Of a stretch of DNA of 64,000 nt, positions 9,694-18,743 are shown in pieces. Within the stretch, counting starts at the first letter, position 1. Each line of letters opens with the position of its first letter. The stretch lies in contig NZ_CP071596.1 of the NCBI RefSeq assembly GCF_017357105.1, positions 2,108,001 through 2,172,000 of the forward strand, in the 5' to 3' direction. The notes under the pieces are model-generated. The model was not told the origin of the DNA. It was given only the letters and a program-made list of their open reading frames with translations, and did not search any database. Source of the stretch: Natronosalvus caseinilyticus (GTDB lineage Archaea; Halobacteriota; Halobacteria; Halobacteriales; Natrialbaceae). Both the position numbers and the translations under genes were made by a program.

Positions 9694-11544
9694 TTAGACG
9701 TGCTCCTCGAGGAACTCCGCGATCGCCGAGTAGGCCTCGATTCGGTTCTCGAGTTTGCTGAAGCCGTGGCCCTCGTCCTCGAAGATCAGCTTGCGGACGG
9801 GGACGCCCTGCTCGCGGGCCTCTTCGACGATCTGTTCGGCCTCGCCGACCGGAACGCGGGGATCGTTCTCGCCGTGGAGGACGAACAGCGGGGCCTCGAT
9901 GTTTTCGACGGTGTTGATCGGGGAGATCGACTCGAGGAACTCGCGATCCTCGGCCAACGAGCCGTATTCGGCCTCGCGGAGCTTCCGGCGCCAGTCGCCC
10001 GTGTTCTCGAGGAAGGTGACGAAGTTGGCGATGCCGACGACGTCGACGCCGGCGGCCCAGAGCTCCGGATACTCGGTGAGCGAGGCCAGTACCATGAACC
10101 CGCCGTAGGAGCCGCCCATGGCGACGACGCGGTCGGGGTCGATCGCTTCGTGGCCGGCAAGCCACTCGACGCAGGCGGCGACGTCGGCGACGGAGTCCAT
10201 CCGCTTCTCGACGTCGTCCAGGCTGGCGTACTCGCTCCCGTACCCCGAAGAGCCCCGGACGTTCGGCTCGAAGTAGGCGTAGCCCCGGTTCAGGAAGTAC
10301 TGCTTGACGCTCGAGAACGAGGGCCGGCGCTGGCTCTCGGGGCCGCCGTGGATGTCGACGATGACGGGGTAGCCGTCGTCGACGGTTCCGTTCCCATCCC
10401 CAACGCCCTCGAGCGACTCCGCCGACCCCGCCGGGAGCGTCAGGAATCCGGGCACCTCGAGGCCGTCGAAGCTCTCGACGTGAACGAGTTTCGAGGACCG
10501 GAAGGTCTCGGGCGGGATTCCTGCGGTTGGAGCGAGCGTCCACTGCTCGCTATCCCCGGATTCGACGTCGACGACGAAGACGTTCGCGTTGACGGCATCG
10601 CCAGTCGTCGAGCAGGCGAAGACTTCGGCGTCCGGGCCGAAGCTCACGCCGCCCGAGAGTCCGCCCGGCAGATCGGGTTCGGGGAACGTCTCGAACGCCG
10701 TCGGGTCATCGCCTGCGAGTTCGCCCGCGGTGAGCTCCGTGTAGCCCTCCACGTTTCGCGAGTAGACGAATCGGCCGGTCTCGTCGTCCAGAGCGAGACC
10801 ATCGACGTTCCATCCATCTCCCTCGACCATCGTTTCGACCTCGAGGGTCTCGAGGTCCAGATAGGCAAGCACGAGCGTGTCGGTCTCCTCGTCGGTCACG
10901 AGGTAGAGTCCCTCGCCGTCGGGCGCCCAGGAGGCGCTCTGGTAGCGGACGTCGCCATCGTGAGGGGTGAGGTGGGTCATCTCGCCGGTCTCGACCTCGA
11001 GGCTGTAGAGGTCCTGATCGAAGTTCGAGTACGCCTGCGAGACCAGCAACCGCGAGTCGTCGGGGCTCCAGCCGCCGACCGTGAGCCAGCCCTCGCCCTC
11101 GGCGACGAGTTCGGCGTCGTCGCCGGCGCCCGCTCGGCCCTGAACGTACACGTCGAAGACGCTCTCGTCCCGGCGATTCGAGGTAAATGCGAACCGTTCG
11201 CCGTCGTGGCTCCAGCCGCCCCAGCGGTGTTTCGCCTCCGGCATCCCGGTCAGGTTCGCGATCTCGCCCGTCTCGGCGTCGAGTCGATACAGTTGCGCGC
11301 GCTCGTTGCCGCCCTCGTCCATGCCGAACGCCAGTTCCGCTCGCTCGGGCGACCAGGAGGCGAACGTCACTCGTTCGTCGTAGAACGTTCGCTGTTCGGG
11401 CCACGCCTGTGCCCCCTCGAGCGTCCAGACCTGGGGCGTTCCAGTGGTGTTCATCAGAAACGCCAGTCGGTCGCCCTCCGGGCCGAGAGAGGCACCGTAG
11501 GCGCTTCGAACGTTGAGATAGCGCTCGATGTCGTACGTTCCCAT
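9694..11544 (-). CDS. S9 family serine peptidase (acylaminoacyl-peptidase/prolyl oligopeptidase type)
   Basis: Cytosolic serine peptidase of 616 residues. Residues 1-340 read as a seven-bladed beta-propeller of WD40-like/TolB repeats (repeated W-SPD and DxETGE motifs). Residues 370-616 form the alpha/beta-hydrolase with the nucleophile elbow GGSYGGF, the acid in GENDPRVPV and the catalytic His in EDEGHGF, plus the oxyanion-side DIHGGPESQRRPSF. No signal peptide. Such enzymes cleave short or N-blocked peptides. ATG 11544 fits the length of homologues. The gene is followed on the same strand by the leader ORF and protease, but with a 66-base gap and a separate promoter. Confidence 0.9.
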   Translation of the reverse strand: MGTYDIERYLNVRSAYGASLGPEGDRLAFLMNTTGTPQVWTLEGAQAWPEQRTFYDERVTFASWSPERAELAFGMDEGGNERAQLYRLDAETGEIANLTGMPEAKHRWGGWSHDGERFAFTSNRRDESVFDVYVQGRAGAGDDAELVAEGEGWLTVGGWSPDDSRLLVSQAYSNFDQDLYSLEVETGEMTHLTPHDGDVRYQSASWAPDGEGLYLVTDEETDTLVLAYLDLETLEVETMVEGDGWNVDGLALDDETGRFVYSRNVEGYTELTAGELAGDDPTAFETFPEPDLPGGLSGGVSFGPDAEVFACSTTGDAVNANVFVVDVESGDSEQWTLAPTAGIPPETFRSSKLVHVESFDGLEVPGFLTLPAGSAESLEGVGDGNGTVDDGYPVIVDIHGGPESQRRPSFSSVKQYFLNRGYAYFEPNVRGSSGYGSEYASLDDVEKRMDSVADVAACVEWLAGHEAIDPDRVVAMGGSYGGFMVLASLTEYPELWAAGVDVVGIANFVTFLENTGDWRRKLREAEYGSLAEDREFLESISPINTVENIEAPLFVLHGENDPRVPVGEAEQIVEEAREQGVPVRKLIFEDEGHGFSKLENRIEAYSAIAEFLEEHV

Positions 11545-12076
11545 GGCTCACCAGTCTCGATTCGAAATGGTAACGGTTTCGACTCGGATTCTCGAGTCCC
11601 GGGGCGTGTCGGCGTCCCCAGTCCCGTCCAGTTCCACCATTGTGTCCTCGACGAAACCGGTCAGTCGAAGCTTTCCAGGAGAAGAGGCTCTCGAGCTGAG
11701 CAGCATCACTCAATTTCAGTGGAATAAATTCTCATTACCGGGGTCACGACTGTTTGCTCGCAGATCCAGTGTTCTAGTACTGAACGGAGTGAGTCGAACC
11801 CCGTCCATCGATGTGGGTGAAACGGCGAGGATAGAACCCCTTACTCGCACCCGAGATGCGGTGAGAGGGCGACCGTCTCTGGTCGTAGTGTTCACCCGTT
11901 TCTGTGAATCGCCGAGCTCGTGAAATCGTCGTCGAGCAACGACGTCGTTCCCAGCGAACGGAGCCCGTCGCTCCGCGGGCTACACAGCGGTTGCAGGGCC
12001 CGGACCGTGAATTAACGGCTGAAACGGTCGCGGTCCCTTTTGAGAGCGTGTGTTCATCCAGGGTTAGGGGTTAAGA
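11545..12076. other. 532-base non-coding gap at the left edge of the glycan island
   Basis: No gene with coding character is visible on either strand. The middle (11700-11770) is less GC-rich than its surroundings, and a CGAACCCCGT stretch near 11797 is faintly T-loop-like but does not fold as a tRNA. The gap must hold the divergent promoters of the S9 peptidase and the 12077 operon; a weak TATA candidate CCCTTTTGAGA lies near 12034-12044. Its size and position at a functional boundary make it a plausible junction of the accessory island. Confidence 0.4.
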
Positions 12077-12652
12077 ATGAGAGACACCGAATTACTGAGC
12101 GGATCAACCGACGGTTCGTCGATTGGATACGAGTACGACAACGATACGCGATCGCCGGTCATCGGCGCCGATCCGACGATCAGGACGGGGACGATTATCT
12201 ACGATGACGTCCTGATCGGCGACCGATTCACCACTGGTCACTACGCGCTGATACGTGAGCAAACCCGAATCGGCGACGACGTGCTCGTCGGGACGAACGC
12301 GACCATAGACGGAACGTCGACCGTCGGTTCGAACGTGAGCATGCAGACCGGCGTCTACGTACCTGCGGAGACTACCATCGGAGACCACGTTTTTCTCGGT
12401 CCGAACGCCGTCCTGACGAACGATCCCTATCCACTCCGTCGGGAGGTCGAACTCGAGGGCCCGACCCTCGAGGATCACGTCTCTGTCGGCGCGAACGCGA
12501 CGATCCTCCCCGGTGTGACCGTCGGACGGGGTTCGTTCGTCGCTGCGGGTGCGGTCGTCTCGGCGGACGTCCCCGAGGAGACGCTGGCCGTCGGCGTGCC
12601 GGCGAGACACGAACCGCTTCCGGCGTCGCTTCGAGGAGGGAACGCTGCATGA
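12077..12652 (+). CDS. Hexapeptide-repeat N-acyltransferase (WbpD-like)
   Basis: Left-handed beta-helix acyltransferase of 191 residues. Hexapeptide repeats run from about residue 30 to 175 (IGADPT, IGDDVLVG, VGSNVSM, IGDHVFLG, VGANATILPGVTVG), with the loop LTNDPYP typical of sugar N-acetyltransferases that use acetyl-CoA. Neighbours (Gfo/Idh/MocA oxidoreductase, UDP-sugar dehydrogenases, 2-epimerase) match the Pseudomonas WbpA/B/E/D/I set, in which WbpD acetylates the 3-amino group of UDP-GlcNAc3NA, so that role is the best inference. First gene of the operon; ATG 12077; 39 bases to the next gene. Other acyl donors and sugars remain possible. Confidence 0.85.
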   Translation: MRDTELLSGSTDGSSIGYEYDNDTRSPVIGADPTIRTGTIIYDDVLIGDRFTTGHYALIREQTRIGDDVLVGTNATIDGTSTVGSNVSMQTGVYVPAETTIGDHVFLGPNAVLTNDPYPLRREVELEGPTLEDHVSVGANATILPGVTVGRGSFVAAGAVVSADVPEETLAVGVPARHEPLPASLRGGNAA

Positions 12653-12691
12653 TCGCCGTCGTCGCGTCCGCCAGGGGGGTGAGCGTCGCGT

Positions 12692-13681
12692 ATGCAACCT
12701 GAACGACGGATAGACGTCGGCGTAATCGGCGTCGGCTCGATGGGGAAACAGCACGCGCGCGTCTACGCGGGACTGTCAGAGGTGAATCTGGTCGGCGTCT
12801 TCGACGTCGACGGCGAACGCGCCGCTCGCGTCGCCGACGAACACGGCGCGACCGCGATGGACCTGGAGTCGTTGCTCGCATCAGTTGACGCCGTTTCCAT
12901 CGCCGTCCCGACCGTGCATCACTACGACGTCGCCGTGCAGTGTCTGGAGGCGGGCGTCGCGATGCTCGTCGAGAAACCCCTCGTCACGAATCTCGAGGAG
13001 GGGCGACGGCTCCGTTCGAGAGCGAACCGCGCCGACGTGCCAGTACAGGTCGGTCACGTCGAGCGGTTCAACCCGGCTGTGGTGACGCTCCGCAAAATCG
13101 TCGAGGATCTCTCGATCATCAGTATACACGCAGAACGGCTCGGACCGCCGCCGAACCGACGAATCGACGACAGCGCCGTCCTCGACCTGATGATTCACGA
13201 CGTCGACGTCGTGCTCTCGTTGCTCGACGAGTCGCCGACGAGCGTCAAGAGCACCGGCGTAAACGACAATCGCCACGCGTCAGCGCTGCTCGAGTTCGAC
13301 TCCGGGATCATGGCGTCGCTCACCGCCAGCCGACTCACCCAGCGAAAAGTGCGTCGACTCACCGTGACCGCCAGGGAGTGTCTCGTCGAACTCGATTACA
13401 TCGCCCAGTCGATCGCGATTCACCGCAACTCGGTCCCCAAGTACGCCGAACGCGACGGCACCGTTCGATTCCAGCACGAGAGCGTCGTCGAACGACCGCA
13501 CGTGCCGAACGAGGAACCGCTGCGGAACGAACTCGAGGCGTTCGTCGAGGCCGTCGCGTCGAACGAGACGCCGGCCGTGACCATCGACGACGGACTGGCT
13601 GCGCTCGAGTTGACTCACCAAATCGAAGCCCAGGCCATGGGCGACCGATCTGACCTCGGAGTGAGGGTGGCAGATGACTGA
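12692..13681 (+). CDS. Gfo/Idh/MocA oxidoreductase (WbpB/WlbA-like)
   Basis: NAD-dependent sugar oxidoreductase of 329 residues. The N-terminal Rossmann fold has GVGSMGKQHARVYA, and the EKPLVT motif near residue 93 is the family signature containing the catalytic Lys. A mixed alpha/beta substrate domain follows with VGHVERFNPAV near 113 and a LMIHDVDVVLSL segment near 170. In the WbpB/WlbA branch the enzyme oxidises C3 of a UDP-N-acetylglucosaminuronic acid before transamination, which suits its place between the acyltransferase and UDP-sugar dehydrogenases. The last 8 bases overlap the next gene, so translation is probably coupled. An aminotransferase partner is not present in the window. 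Confidence 0.88.
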   Translation: MQPERRIDVGVIGVGSMGKQHARVYAGLSEVNLVGVFDVDGERAARVADEHGATAMDLESLLASVDAVSIAVPTVHHYDVAVQCLEAGVAMLVEKPLVTNLEEGRRLRSRANRADVPVQVGHVERFNPAVVTLRKIVEDLSIISIHAERLGPPPNRRIDDSAVLDLMIHDVDVVLSLLDESPTSVKSTGVNDNRHASALLEFDSGIMASLTASRLTQRKVRRLTVTARECLVELDYIAQSIAIHRNSVPKYAERDGTVRFQHESVVERPHVPNEEPLRNELEAFVEAVASNETPAVTIDDGLAALELTHQIEAQAMGDRSDLGVRVADD

Positions 13682-15269
13682 TCGACGACCGGTCGACGAG
13701 GCCGACGGACTCGAGGTCGCCGATACTGACAGATCTGAGGCCATCGATACCGACGGCGGGTCGGTCGATGGGGCCGACGGACTCGAGGTCACCGAGGCCG
13801 ACGGCGGAACGGTCGACCGTGCAGACGACCGAGACTCGTCGACGGAATCCACAGCGGCCAGCACCCGACCGTACGGAACCGGCCGCTCGAGCGAACGACT
13901 GCGTCGCGCGTTCGTCTCGGGGTCGATCCCCGTCGCCGTCTACGGACTCGGAAAGATGGGACTCCCCCTCGCTGCAGTGTTCGCCGAGACGACCGGCACC
14001 GTCCTCGGGGTCGATATCGACCCCGACGTCGTGGCGACGATTCAGGCCGGAGACTGTCACGTCAAACGGGAACCCGGCCTGGACGAGTTGGTCGCCGAAC
14101 GAGTGTCTGCCGGTGCGCTCGAGGCGACGACGAACCCTCGCGAGGCTGCGAGGCGATGCTCGGTACACGTCGTCATCGTGCCGACGCCCATCACGGACGA
14201 GCGAGCGCCCGACCTCTCGATCCTCGACGCCGCGATCGAGGCGATCGGAACCGGACTGGACCCGGGCGACCTGGTACTCGTCGAGTGTACCGTTCCACCC
14301 CGGACGACCAGCGATCGGGTGCTTCCGGCGCTCGAGGCGGCGTCGGGACTCTCCCGCGGGACGTTCGGCGTGGCCTTTTGTCCCGAACGGACGTCGTCGG
14401 GACGGGCGCTCGAGGACATCCGCGGCGCGTACCCGAAGGTCGTCGGCGGCGTCGACGCGGAGAGCACCGCGTCCGCGCGAGCGATCTACGAGACCATCAA
14501 CGACGAGGGCGTGATTGCGGTCTCCGACGCGACCACCGCCGAGTGCGTCAAGGTCTTCGAGGGACTGTACCGAGACGTCAACATCGCGCTCGCGAACGAA
14601 CTCGCGACGTTCACCGACGAGTTCGGAATCGACATCCGCGAGGCGATCGACGTCGCGAACACCCAGCCCTACTGTGACATTCACGAACCGGGACCCGGCG
14701 TCGGTGGCCACTGCATCCCGTTCTACCCGTACTTCGTGATCGACCCCTTCGAGACCGAGGCTCCGCTGCTCGAGACCGCTCGAGCGGTCAACGACTCGAT
14801 GCCGGCGTTCACGGTCGAAAAACTGCGCGACGGCCTCGAGGCCGAGGGTACGGCGCTGTCGGACGCGACGGTACTGGTGCTCGGACTGACGTACAGGCCG
14901 GGTGTCGAAGAGACCAGGGCCTCGCCGTCGATCGATATCGCCGCCGAACTCTCCGCGGCCGGTGCGACGGTCTACGGCGTCGATCCGATGCTCGAATCGG
15001 ACGACCTCGAGGCGTTCGATCTAGAAGGGGTGGCGCTCGAGGCGGCGTACGACCTCCCGATCGACGGCGTGATTCTCGTCACACCGCACGAGGAGTTCGA
15101 GGAGATTCGGTGGGCTGACCTGGGAACGGACCGTGAAAACGAACTCAGTGATCGTAGAGACCACCGTCCGGTCGTCGTCGACGGTCGCGGAACCGTCGCT
15201 GGCCCGATCGATTCGCGGGTATACGAAATCGGTGGCGGGGTTCGCGAGGAGCGGGGGTGGGATTCGTGA
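13674..15269 (+). CDS. UDP-N-acetyl-hexosamine 6-dehydrogenase (WecC-like) with acidic N-terminal extension
   Basis: UDP-glucose/GDP-mannose dehydrogenase family member, 531 residues, oxidising the C6 hydroxyl of a UDP-sugar to the uronate with two NAD. The dinucleotide-binding YGLGKMGLPLAAVFAE starts near residue 85, the middle domain contains CVKVFEGLYRDVNIALANE, and the catalytic Cys is in GGHCIPFYPYF near residue 345. The substrate is inferred as UDP-ManNAc because the core resembles WecC and a 2-epimerase is encoded downstream. Odd feature: about 75 extra N-terminal residues, Asp/Glu/Gly-rich with an internal duplication, not needed by the enzyme. ATG inside the previous gene; stop overlaps the next start. 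Confidence 0.88.
   Translation: MTDRRPVDEADGLEVADTDRSEAIDTDGGSVDGADGLEVTEADGGTVDRADDRDSSTESTAASTRPYGTGRSSERLRRAFVSGSIPVAVYGLGKMGLPLAAVFAETTGTVLGVDIDPDVVATIQAGDCHVKREPGLDELVAERVSAGALEATTNPREAARRCSVHVVIVPTPITDERAPDLSILDAAIEAIGTGLDPGDLVLVECTVPPRTTSDRVLPALEAASGLSRGTFGVAFCPERTSSGRALEDIRGAYPKVVGGVDAESTASARAIYETINDEGVIAVSDATTAECVKVFEGLYRDVNIALANELATFTDEFGIDIREAIDVANTQPYCDIHEPGPGVGGHCIPFYPYFVIDPFETEAPLLETARAVNDSMPAFTVEKLRDGLEAEGTALSDATVLVLGLTYRPGVEETRASPSIDIAAELSAAGATVYGVDPMLESDDLEAFDLEGVALEAAYDLPIDGVILVTPHEEFEEIRWADLGTDRENELSDRRDHRPVVVDGRGTVAGPIDSRVYEIGGGVREERGWDS
13701..13820 (+). repeat. Short direct repeat inside the N-terminal extension of the dehydrogenase
   Basis: The 18-base word GCCGACGGACTCGAGGTC occurs at 13701-13718 and again at 13773-13790, exactly 72 bases (24 codons) apart. 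A partial third similarity, GCCGACGGCGG, is near 13796. It encodes DGLEV-type acidic repeats in a disordered-looking segment, suggesting replication slippage in a non-catalytic region. Confidence 0.7.
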
Positions 15270-16582
15270 GCAATACCGCGAACGCGAGCACTGCTTTCAC
15301 TCCATCTGCCAACCGGATCTGCGTCGTCGGACTCGGCTACGTCGGACTCCCGCTCGCGTGCGAGTTCGATAGCGTCGGCTACGACGTCCGCGGCTACGAC
15401 GTCGATACGGACAAGATTCGAACGCTCGAGCGCGGAATCGATCCGACGGGTGATGTCAGCGATCGATCAATCGCCGAGAGTTCGATACAGTTTACGGCCG
15501 ACCCGAGCGTGATATCGACGGCCGATTACGTCGTCGTGGCGGTGCCGACCCCGGTCGACGAACTCGAAAAACCGGACCTCAGCCTGGTCGAACGGGCGGG
15601 AGAGACTGTCGGTGAATACCTTACCGCGGGGACGACCGTCGTCCTCGAGTCGACGGTGTATCCGGGGGCGACTCGCGAGCTATTCGTTCCGGCACTCGAG
15701 CGGGGCTCGAACATGACGGCGGGCGAGGATTTCGGCGTCGGCTATTCGCCCGAACGAATCGTCCCGGGCGACGACGACCACGGTCTGCGCAACGTCGTCA
15801 AAATCGTGAGCGGGCTGACCGAGCGATCGCGTGCGAGTCTCGTCGACCTCTACGGTTCGATCGTCGACGCGGGCGTCCACGAGGCGCCGACGATCGAAAC
15901 CGCAGAAGCCGCGAAGTGCGTCGAGAATACGCAGCGCGACCTCAACATCGCGCTGGTAAACGAACTCGCGGTAGCGTGTACGCACCTGGGGATCGACACG
16001 CAGGCCGTGCTCGACGCGGCGAAGACGAAGTGGAACTTTCACGACTATCGACCCGGCCTCGTCGGCGGCCACTGTATCCCGGTCGATCCGTTCTACCTCG
16101 CCTACGAGAGCGAACGTAACGGGTTCAAACTCGAACTCGTTCGAACCGCGCGCGCGATCAACGACTACGTTCCAACCCACGTCGGAGAAATGACTGTAAA
16201 GACCCTGAACGACGCCGAGAACGTACTCAAGCACAGCACCGTTTTGATCCTCGGACTGACGTACAAGCCGAACGTGGCGGATCTCAGATCGTCGATCGGC
16301 GGCGTGATCGACTATCTCCGCGAGTACGGCGTCTCCGTTGTCGGGTACGACCCGCACGCAGCCGACGCCGAGATCCGAGAGCGGTTCGGTATCGACGCCG
16401 TTCCCGAACCGTCCGGGGAGGGGATCGATGCCGTCGTGATCGGAACACCCCACGATATCTTCGACGAACTCAATGTCGACGGGTTACTCGACGAGATGAA
16501 CGAGAATCCCGTCCTCGTCGACGTCGACGGAGAATTCGAGGACCGGGTGAGCGAGCACGATTGTCGCTACTGGAGGTTGTAA
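15266..16582 (+). CDS. UDP-N-acetylglucosamine 6-dehydrogenase (WbpA/TviB-like)
   Basis: Second nucleotide-sugar dehydrogenase, 438 residues. The Rossmann motif VVGLGYVGLPLACEFD is near residue 20, VVAVPTPVD near 95, the TAEAAKCVENTQRDLNIALVNE helix is in the middle, and the catalytic Cys is in GGHCIPVDPFYL preceded by KWNFHDYRPGL, the combination typical of WbpA/TviB/VipA enzymes that make UDP-GlcNAc or UDP-GalNAc uronates. The GTG start at 15266 overlaps the preceding stop (GTGA); an in-frame GTG at 15257 is also possible. Only modestly similar to the upstream dehydrogenase, so two different uronates are likely made. The stop overlaps the next ATG (TAATG). Confidence 0.88.
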   Translation: MSNTANASTAFTPSANRICVVGLGYVGLPLACEFDSVGYDVRGYDVDTDKIRTLERGIDPTGDVSDRSIAESSIQFTADPSVISTADYVVVAVPTPVDELEKPDLSLVERAGETVGEYLTAGTTVVLESTVYPGATRELFVPALERGSNMTAGEDFGVGYSPERIVPGDDDHGLRNVVKIVSGLTERSRASLVDLYGSIVDAGVHEAPTIETAEAAKCVENTQRDLNIALVNELAVACTHLGIDTQAVLDAAKTKWNFHDYRPGLVGGHCIPVDPFYLAYESERNGFKLELVRTARAINDYVPTHVGEMTVKTLNDAENVLKHSTVLILGLTYKPNVADLRSSIGGVIDYLREYGVSVVGYDPHAADAEIRERFGIDAVPEPSGEGIDAVVIGTPHDIFDELNVDGLLDEMNENPVLVDVDGEFEDRVSEHDCRYWRL

Positions 16583-17655
16583 TGTACCGAGACCACTCTG
16601 TCGCCGCCGTCGTTCCGGCCTACAACGAGGAACGGTTCATCGGCGACGTCATCAGAAAGATGCCCTCGTTCGTCGACCGACTGTACGTCGTGAACGACTG
16701 CTCCACGGATGGCACGTGGGAGGCAATTCTCGAGGCAGCGCGGTCGGACGCTCGCCGTCAGATCAACAGAGAGGGGGCGGTGACAGATCGGGTCGAACGA
16801 ATTCGACCCGATGGTGGAGAGAACCCCGCGCTCGCAGCGAGAGCAACTGTTCACGAGCCGATCGGCCGCGTCGTCCCGATCGATCATCGCGAGAACCGCG
16901 GTGCCGGCGGCGCGATCAAGACCGGCTATCTAGCGGCGCGGGCCGGACGACTCGACATTGTCGTCACCGTCGACGGCGACGGCCAGATGGATCTCGAGGT
17001 GATGCCCAAGCTCCTCGACCCGATCGTCGACGGAGTCGCAGACTACGCGAAGGGGAATCGACTGCTCGCTCCCGACCACCAGCGATCGATGCCGCGGTTC
17101 CGACTGTGCGGCAACGCGCTCCTCTCGCTGCTGACGAAAATTGCTTCGGGATACTGGAAGCTGAGCGATCCCCAGAACGGCTATACCGCAATCTCGAGGG
17201 ACGCACTGGAGGCGGTCGACCTCGAGTCGATGTACGAGTACTACGGCTACTGCAACGACCTCCTCGTGAAGCTGAACGCCAGAAGCACCCGTGTCGCCGA
17301 CGTTTCGATTCCTGCGGTCTACGGCGACGAGCAGTCGAGCATCGTCTACTCGACGTACGTCCGGAACGTCTCGGGAATGCTCCTTCGGAACTTCCTCTGG
17401 CGGCTCGAAACTCGGTATCTCCGGTTCGATTTCCACCCGGTCGTCCTGTTCTACCTCTTCGGGGCGGGCGCGTCCGCGCTCGGGTCGCTCGGCGTGCTCT
17501 GGTCGTTCATCTCCCGCGGTCGATCCGGAGAATCGCTGTTCGTTCGCGTCCTCGCGAGCACCCAGCTGTTTCTCATCGGCTGGCTGTTCCTGCTGTTCGC
17601 GATGGTGTTCGACATGCAGGAAAACGAAGACCGTGAGGTGGTGATCCACGAATGA
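16582..17655 (+). CDS. Family 2 glycosyltransferase with C-terminal membrane anchor (DPM1/ArnC-like)
   Basis: GT2 (GT-A fold) enzyme of 357 residues using a nucleotide-activated sugar. Signatures are VPAYNEERFIGDVI near residue 10, VNDCSTDGTW near 35, and VTVDGDGQMD near 130 supplying the metal-binding DxD-like site. Two hydrophobic segments (about 290-315 and 325-350) anchor it in the membrane, as in polyprenyl-phosphate glycosyltransferases. Between beta-strands, residues 55-95 hold a Glu/Arg-rich insertion absent from the compact bacterial enzymes. The probable product is a lipid-linked monosaccharide for the glycan. I chose ATG 16582 because it overlaps the upstream stop (TAATG), although a TTG lies earlier. 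Confidence 0.87.
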   Translation: MYRDHSVAAVVPAYNEERFIGDVIRKMPSFVDRLYVVNDCSTDGTWEAILEAARSDARRQINREGAVTDRVERIRPDGGENPALAARATVHEPIGRVVPIDHRENRGAGGAIKTGYLAARAGRLDIVVTVDGDGQMDLEVMPKLLDPIVDGVADYAKGNRLLAPDHQRSMPRFRLCGNALLSLLTKIASGYWKLSDPQNGYTAISRDALEAVDLESMYEYYGYCNDLLVKLNARSTRVADVSIPAVYGDEQSSIVYSTYVRNVSGMLLRNFLWRLETRYLRFDFHPVVLFYLFGAGASALGSLGVLWSFISRGRSGESLFVRVLASTQLFLIGWLFLLFAMVFDMQENEDREVVIHE

Positions 17656-18743
17656 CGGCGACCGTCCTGTTCGACGTCGGCCATCCGGCACAGGTTCACC
17701 TGTTCAAACACGCTATTCGAGAACTCGAGGACCTCGGCCACGAAACGCACGTGTTTTCCCGGGAGAAGGACCTCACGGTCACGCTCCTCGACCGGTACGG
17801 GATCGACCACACTCCGCTCTCGCGGAAGCGATCGAACGTGGCCGGACTGTTTCTCGAACTCCTCGAGCGCGAGATCAGAACCCTCCGCGCCACGCGGCGA
17901 ATCGATCCGGACGTGGTCGTCAGTTCACCGATCCCGCCGGCCGCCCACGCTGCTCGACTGAACGGGACGCCGATGATCCTCTTCGACGACAGCGAGGTCG
18001 CCACGTTGCAAGCGCGGTTGACCCATCCGTTCGCGACCAAGATCTGTACACCGGAGAACTACGGTCGCGACCTCGGCGCGAAACAGGAGCGGTACGCGGG
18101 GTACCACGAACTCGCGTACCTCCATCCGAATCGATTCGACCCCGATCCCGATCGACTCAGGGCCGTCGGCGTCGACCCCCACGAGTGGTATTCGGTCTGT
18201 CGGTTCGTGTCCTGGAGCGCTGGCCATGACACCGGTAATCGCGGGTTCTCACGCGAGGGGAAATGCGAATTGCTTTCCCTCCTCTCCGAGAAGGGACGAG
18301 CGTACGTCACCAGTGAGGATCCGCTACCGCCGGAGTTCGAGCCTTATCGTCTCCCGGTCCCGCCGGAGTTGATTCACGACCTGCTTTACTACGCCGACCT
18401 CTATATAGGTGATTCCCAGACGATGGCGACGGAGGCGGCCATCCTGGGGACGCCGGCGATCCGATCGAACTCCTTCGTCGGCGCCGGCGACATGAGCAAC
18501 TTCGTGGAACTCGAGTCCACGTACGGCCTCCTCTACTCTTTATCCGACGAACGGGAGATGCTGGCGCTCGCTCGCGAGCTCTCGACCGACCCCGACGCCA
18601 AGGCGCGCTGGAGGCAAAAGCGACGGCGACTCCTCGACGACAAGATCGACGTTACTGCCTATCTCCTCGATACCATCCTCGAGGCGGTGGGTGAACCGCG
18701 TCGGAAACCTGAGATCGACCTCGAGACGGAGGCTGGTCGATGA
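17652..18743 (+). CDS. DUF354 family protein, GT-B-like
   Basis: Protein of 363 residues matching DUF354 (PF04007), archaeal and bacterial proteins with a GT-B fold related to UDP-GlcNAc 2-epimerases and glycosyltransferases. FDVGHPAQVHLFKHAI at the N terminus, DVVVSSPIPPAAHAARL near residue 95, YIGDSQTMATEAAILGTPAIR near 255 (the Glu and GTP loop of GT-B donor sites) and a GDMSNFVELE motif near 283 are family hallmarks. DUF354 genes often sit beside wecB homologues in archaeal polysaccharide clusters, as here (ATGA overlap on both sides). Probably a glycosyltransferase, but the reaction is not established. Confidence 0.85.
   Translation: MTATVLFDVGHPAQVHLFKHAIRELEDLGHETHVFSREKDLTVTLLDRYGIDHTPLSRKRSNVAGLFLELLEREIRTLRATRRIDPDVVVSSPIPPAAHAARLNGTPMILFDDSEVATLQARLTHPFATKICTPENYGRDLGAKQERYAGYHELAYLHPNRFDPDPDRLRAVGVDPHEWYSVCRFVSWSAGHDTGNRGFSREGKCELLSLLSEKGRAYVTSEDPLPPEFEPYRLPVPPELIHDLLYYADLYIGDSQTMATEAAILGTPAIRSNSFVGAGDMSNFVELESTYGLLYSLSDEREMLALARELSTDPDAKARWRQKRRRLLDDKIDVTAYLLDTILEAVGEPRRKPEIDLETEAGR

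Noticed and set aside
9700-11727. 675-codon open frame on the plus strand antisense to the S9 peptidase
   Set aside because: Shadow of a high-GC gene: the third-position bias keeps the complementary frame open. The minus-strand protein has full S9 motifs and the plus frame has none.
11780-11870. Possible tRNA or attachment-site remnant (CGAACCCCGT-like word)
   Set aside because: No acceptor stem, D-arm or anticodon arm can be folded around it.
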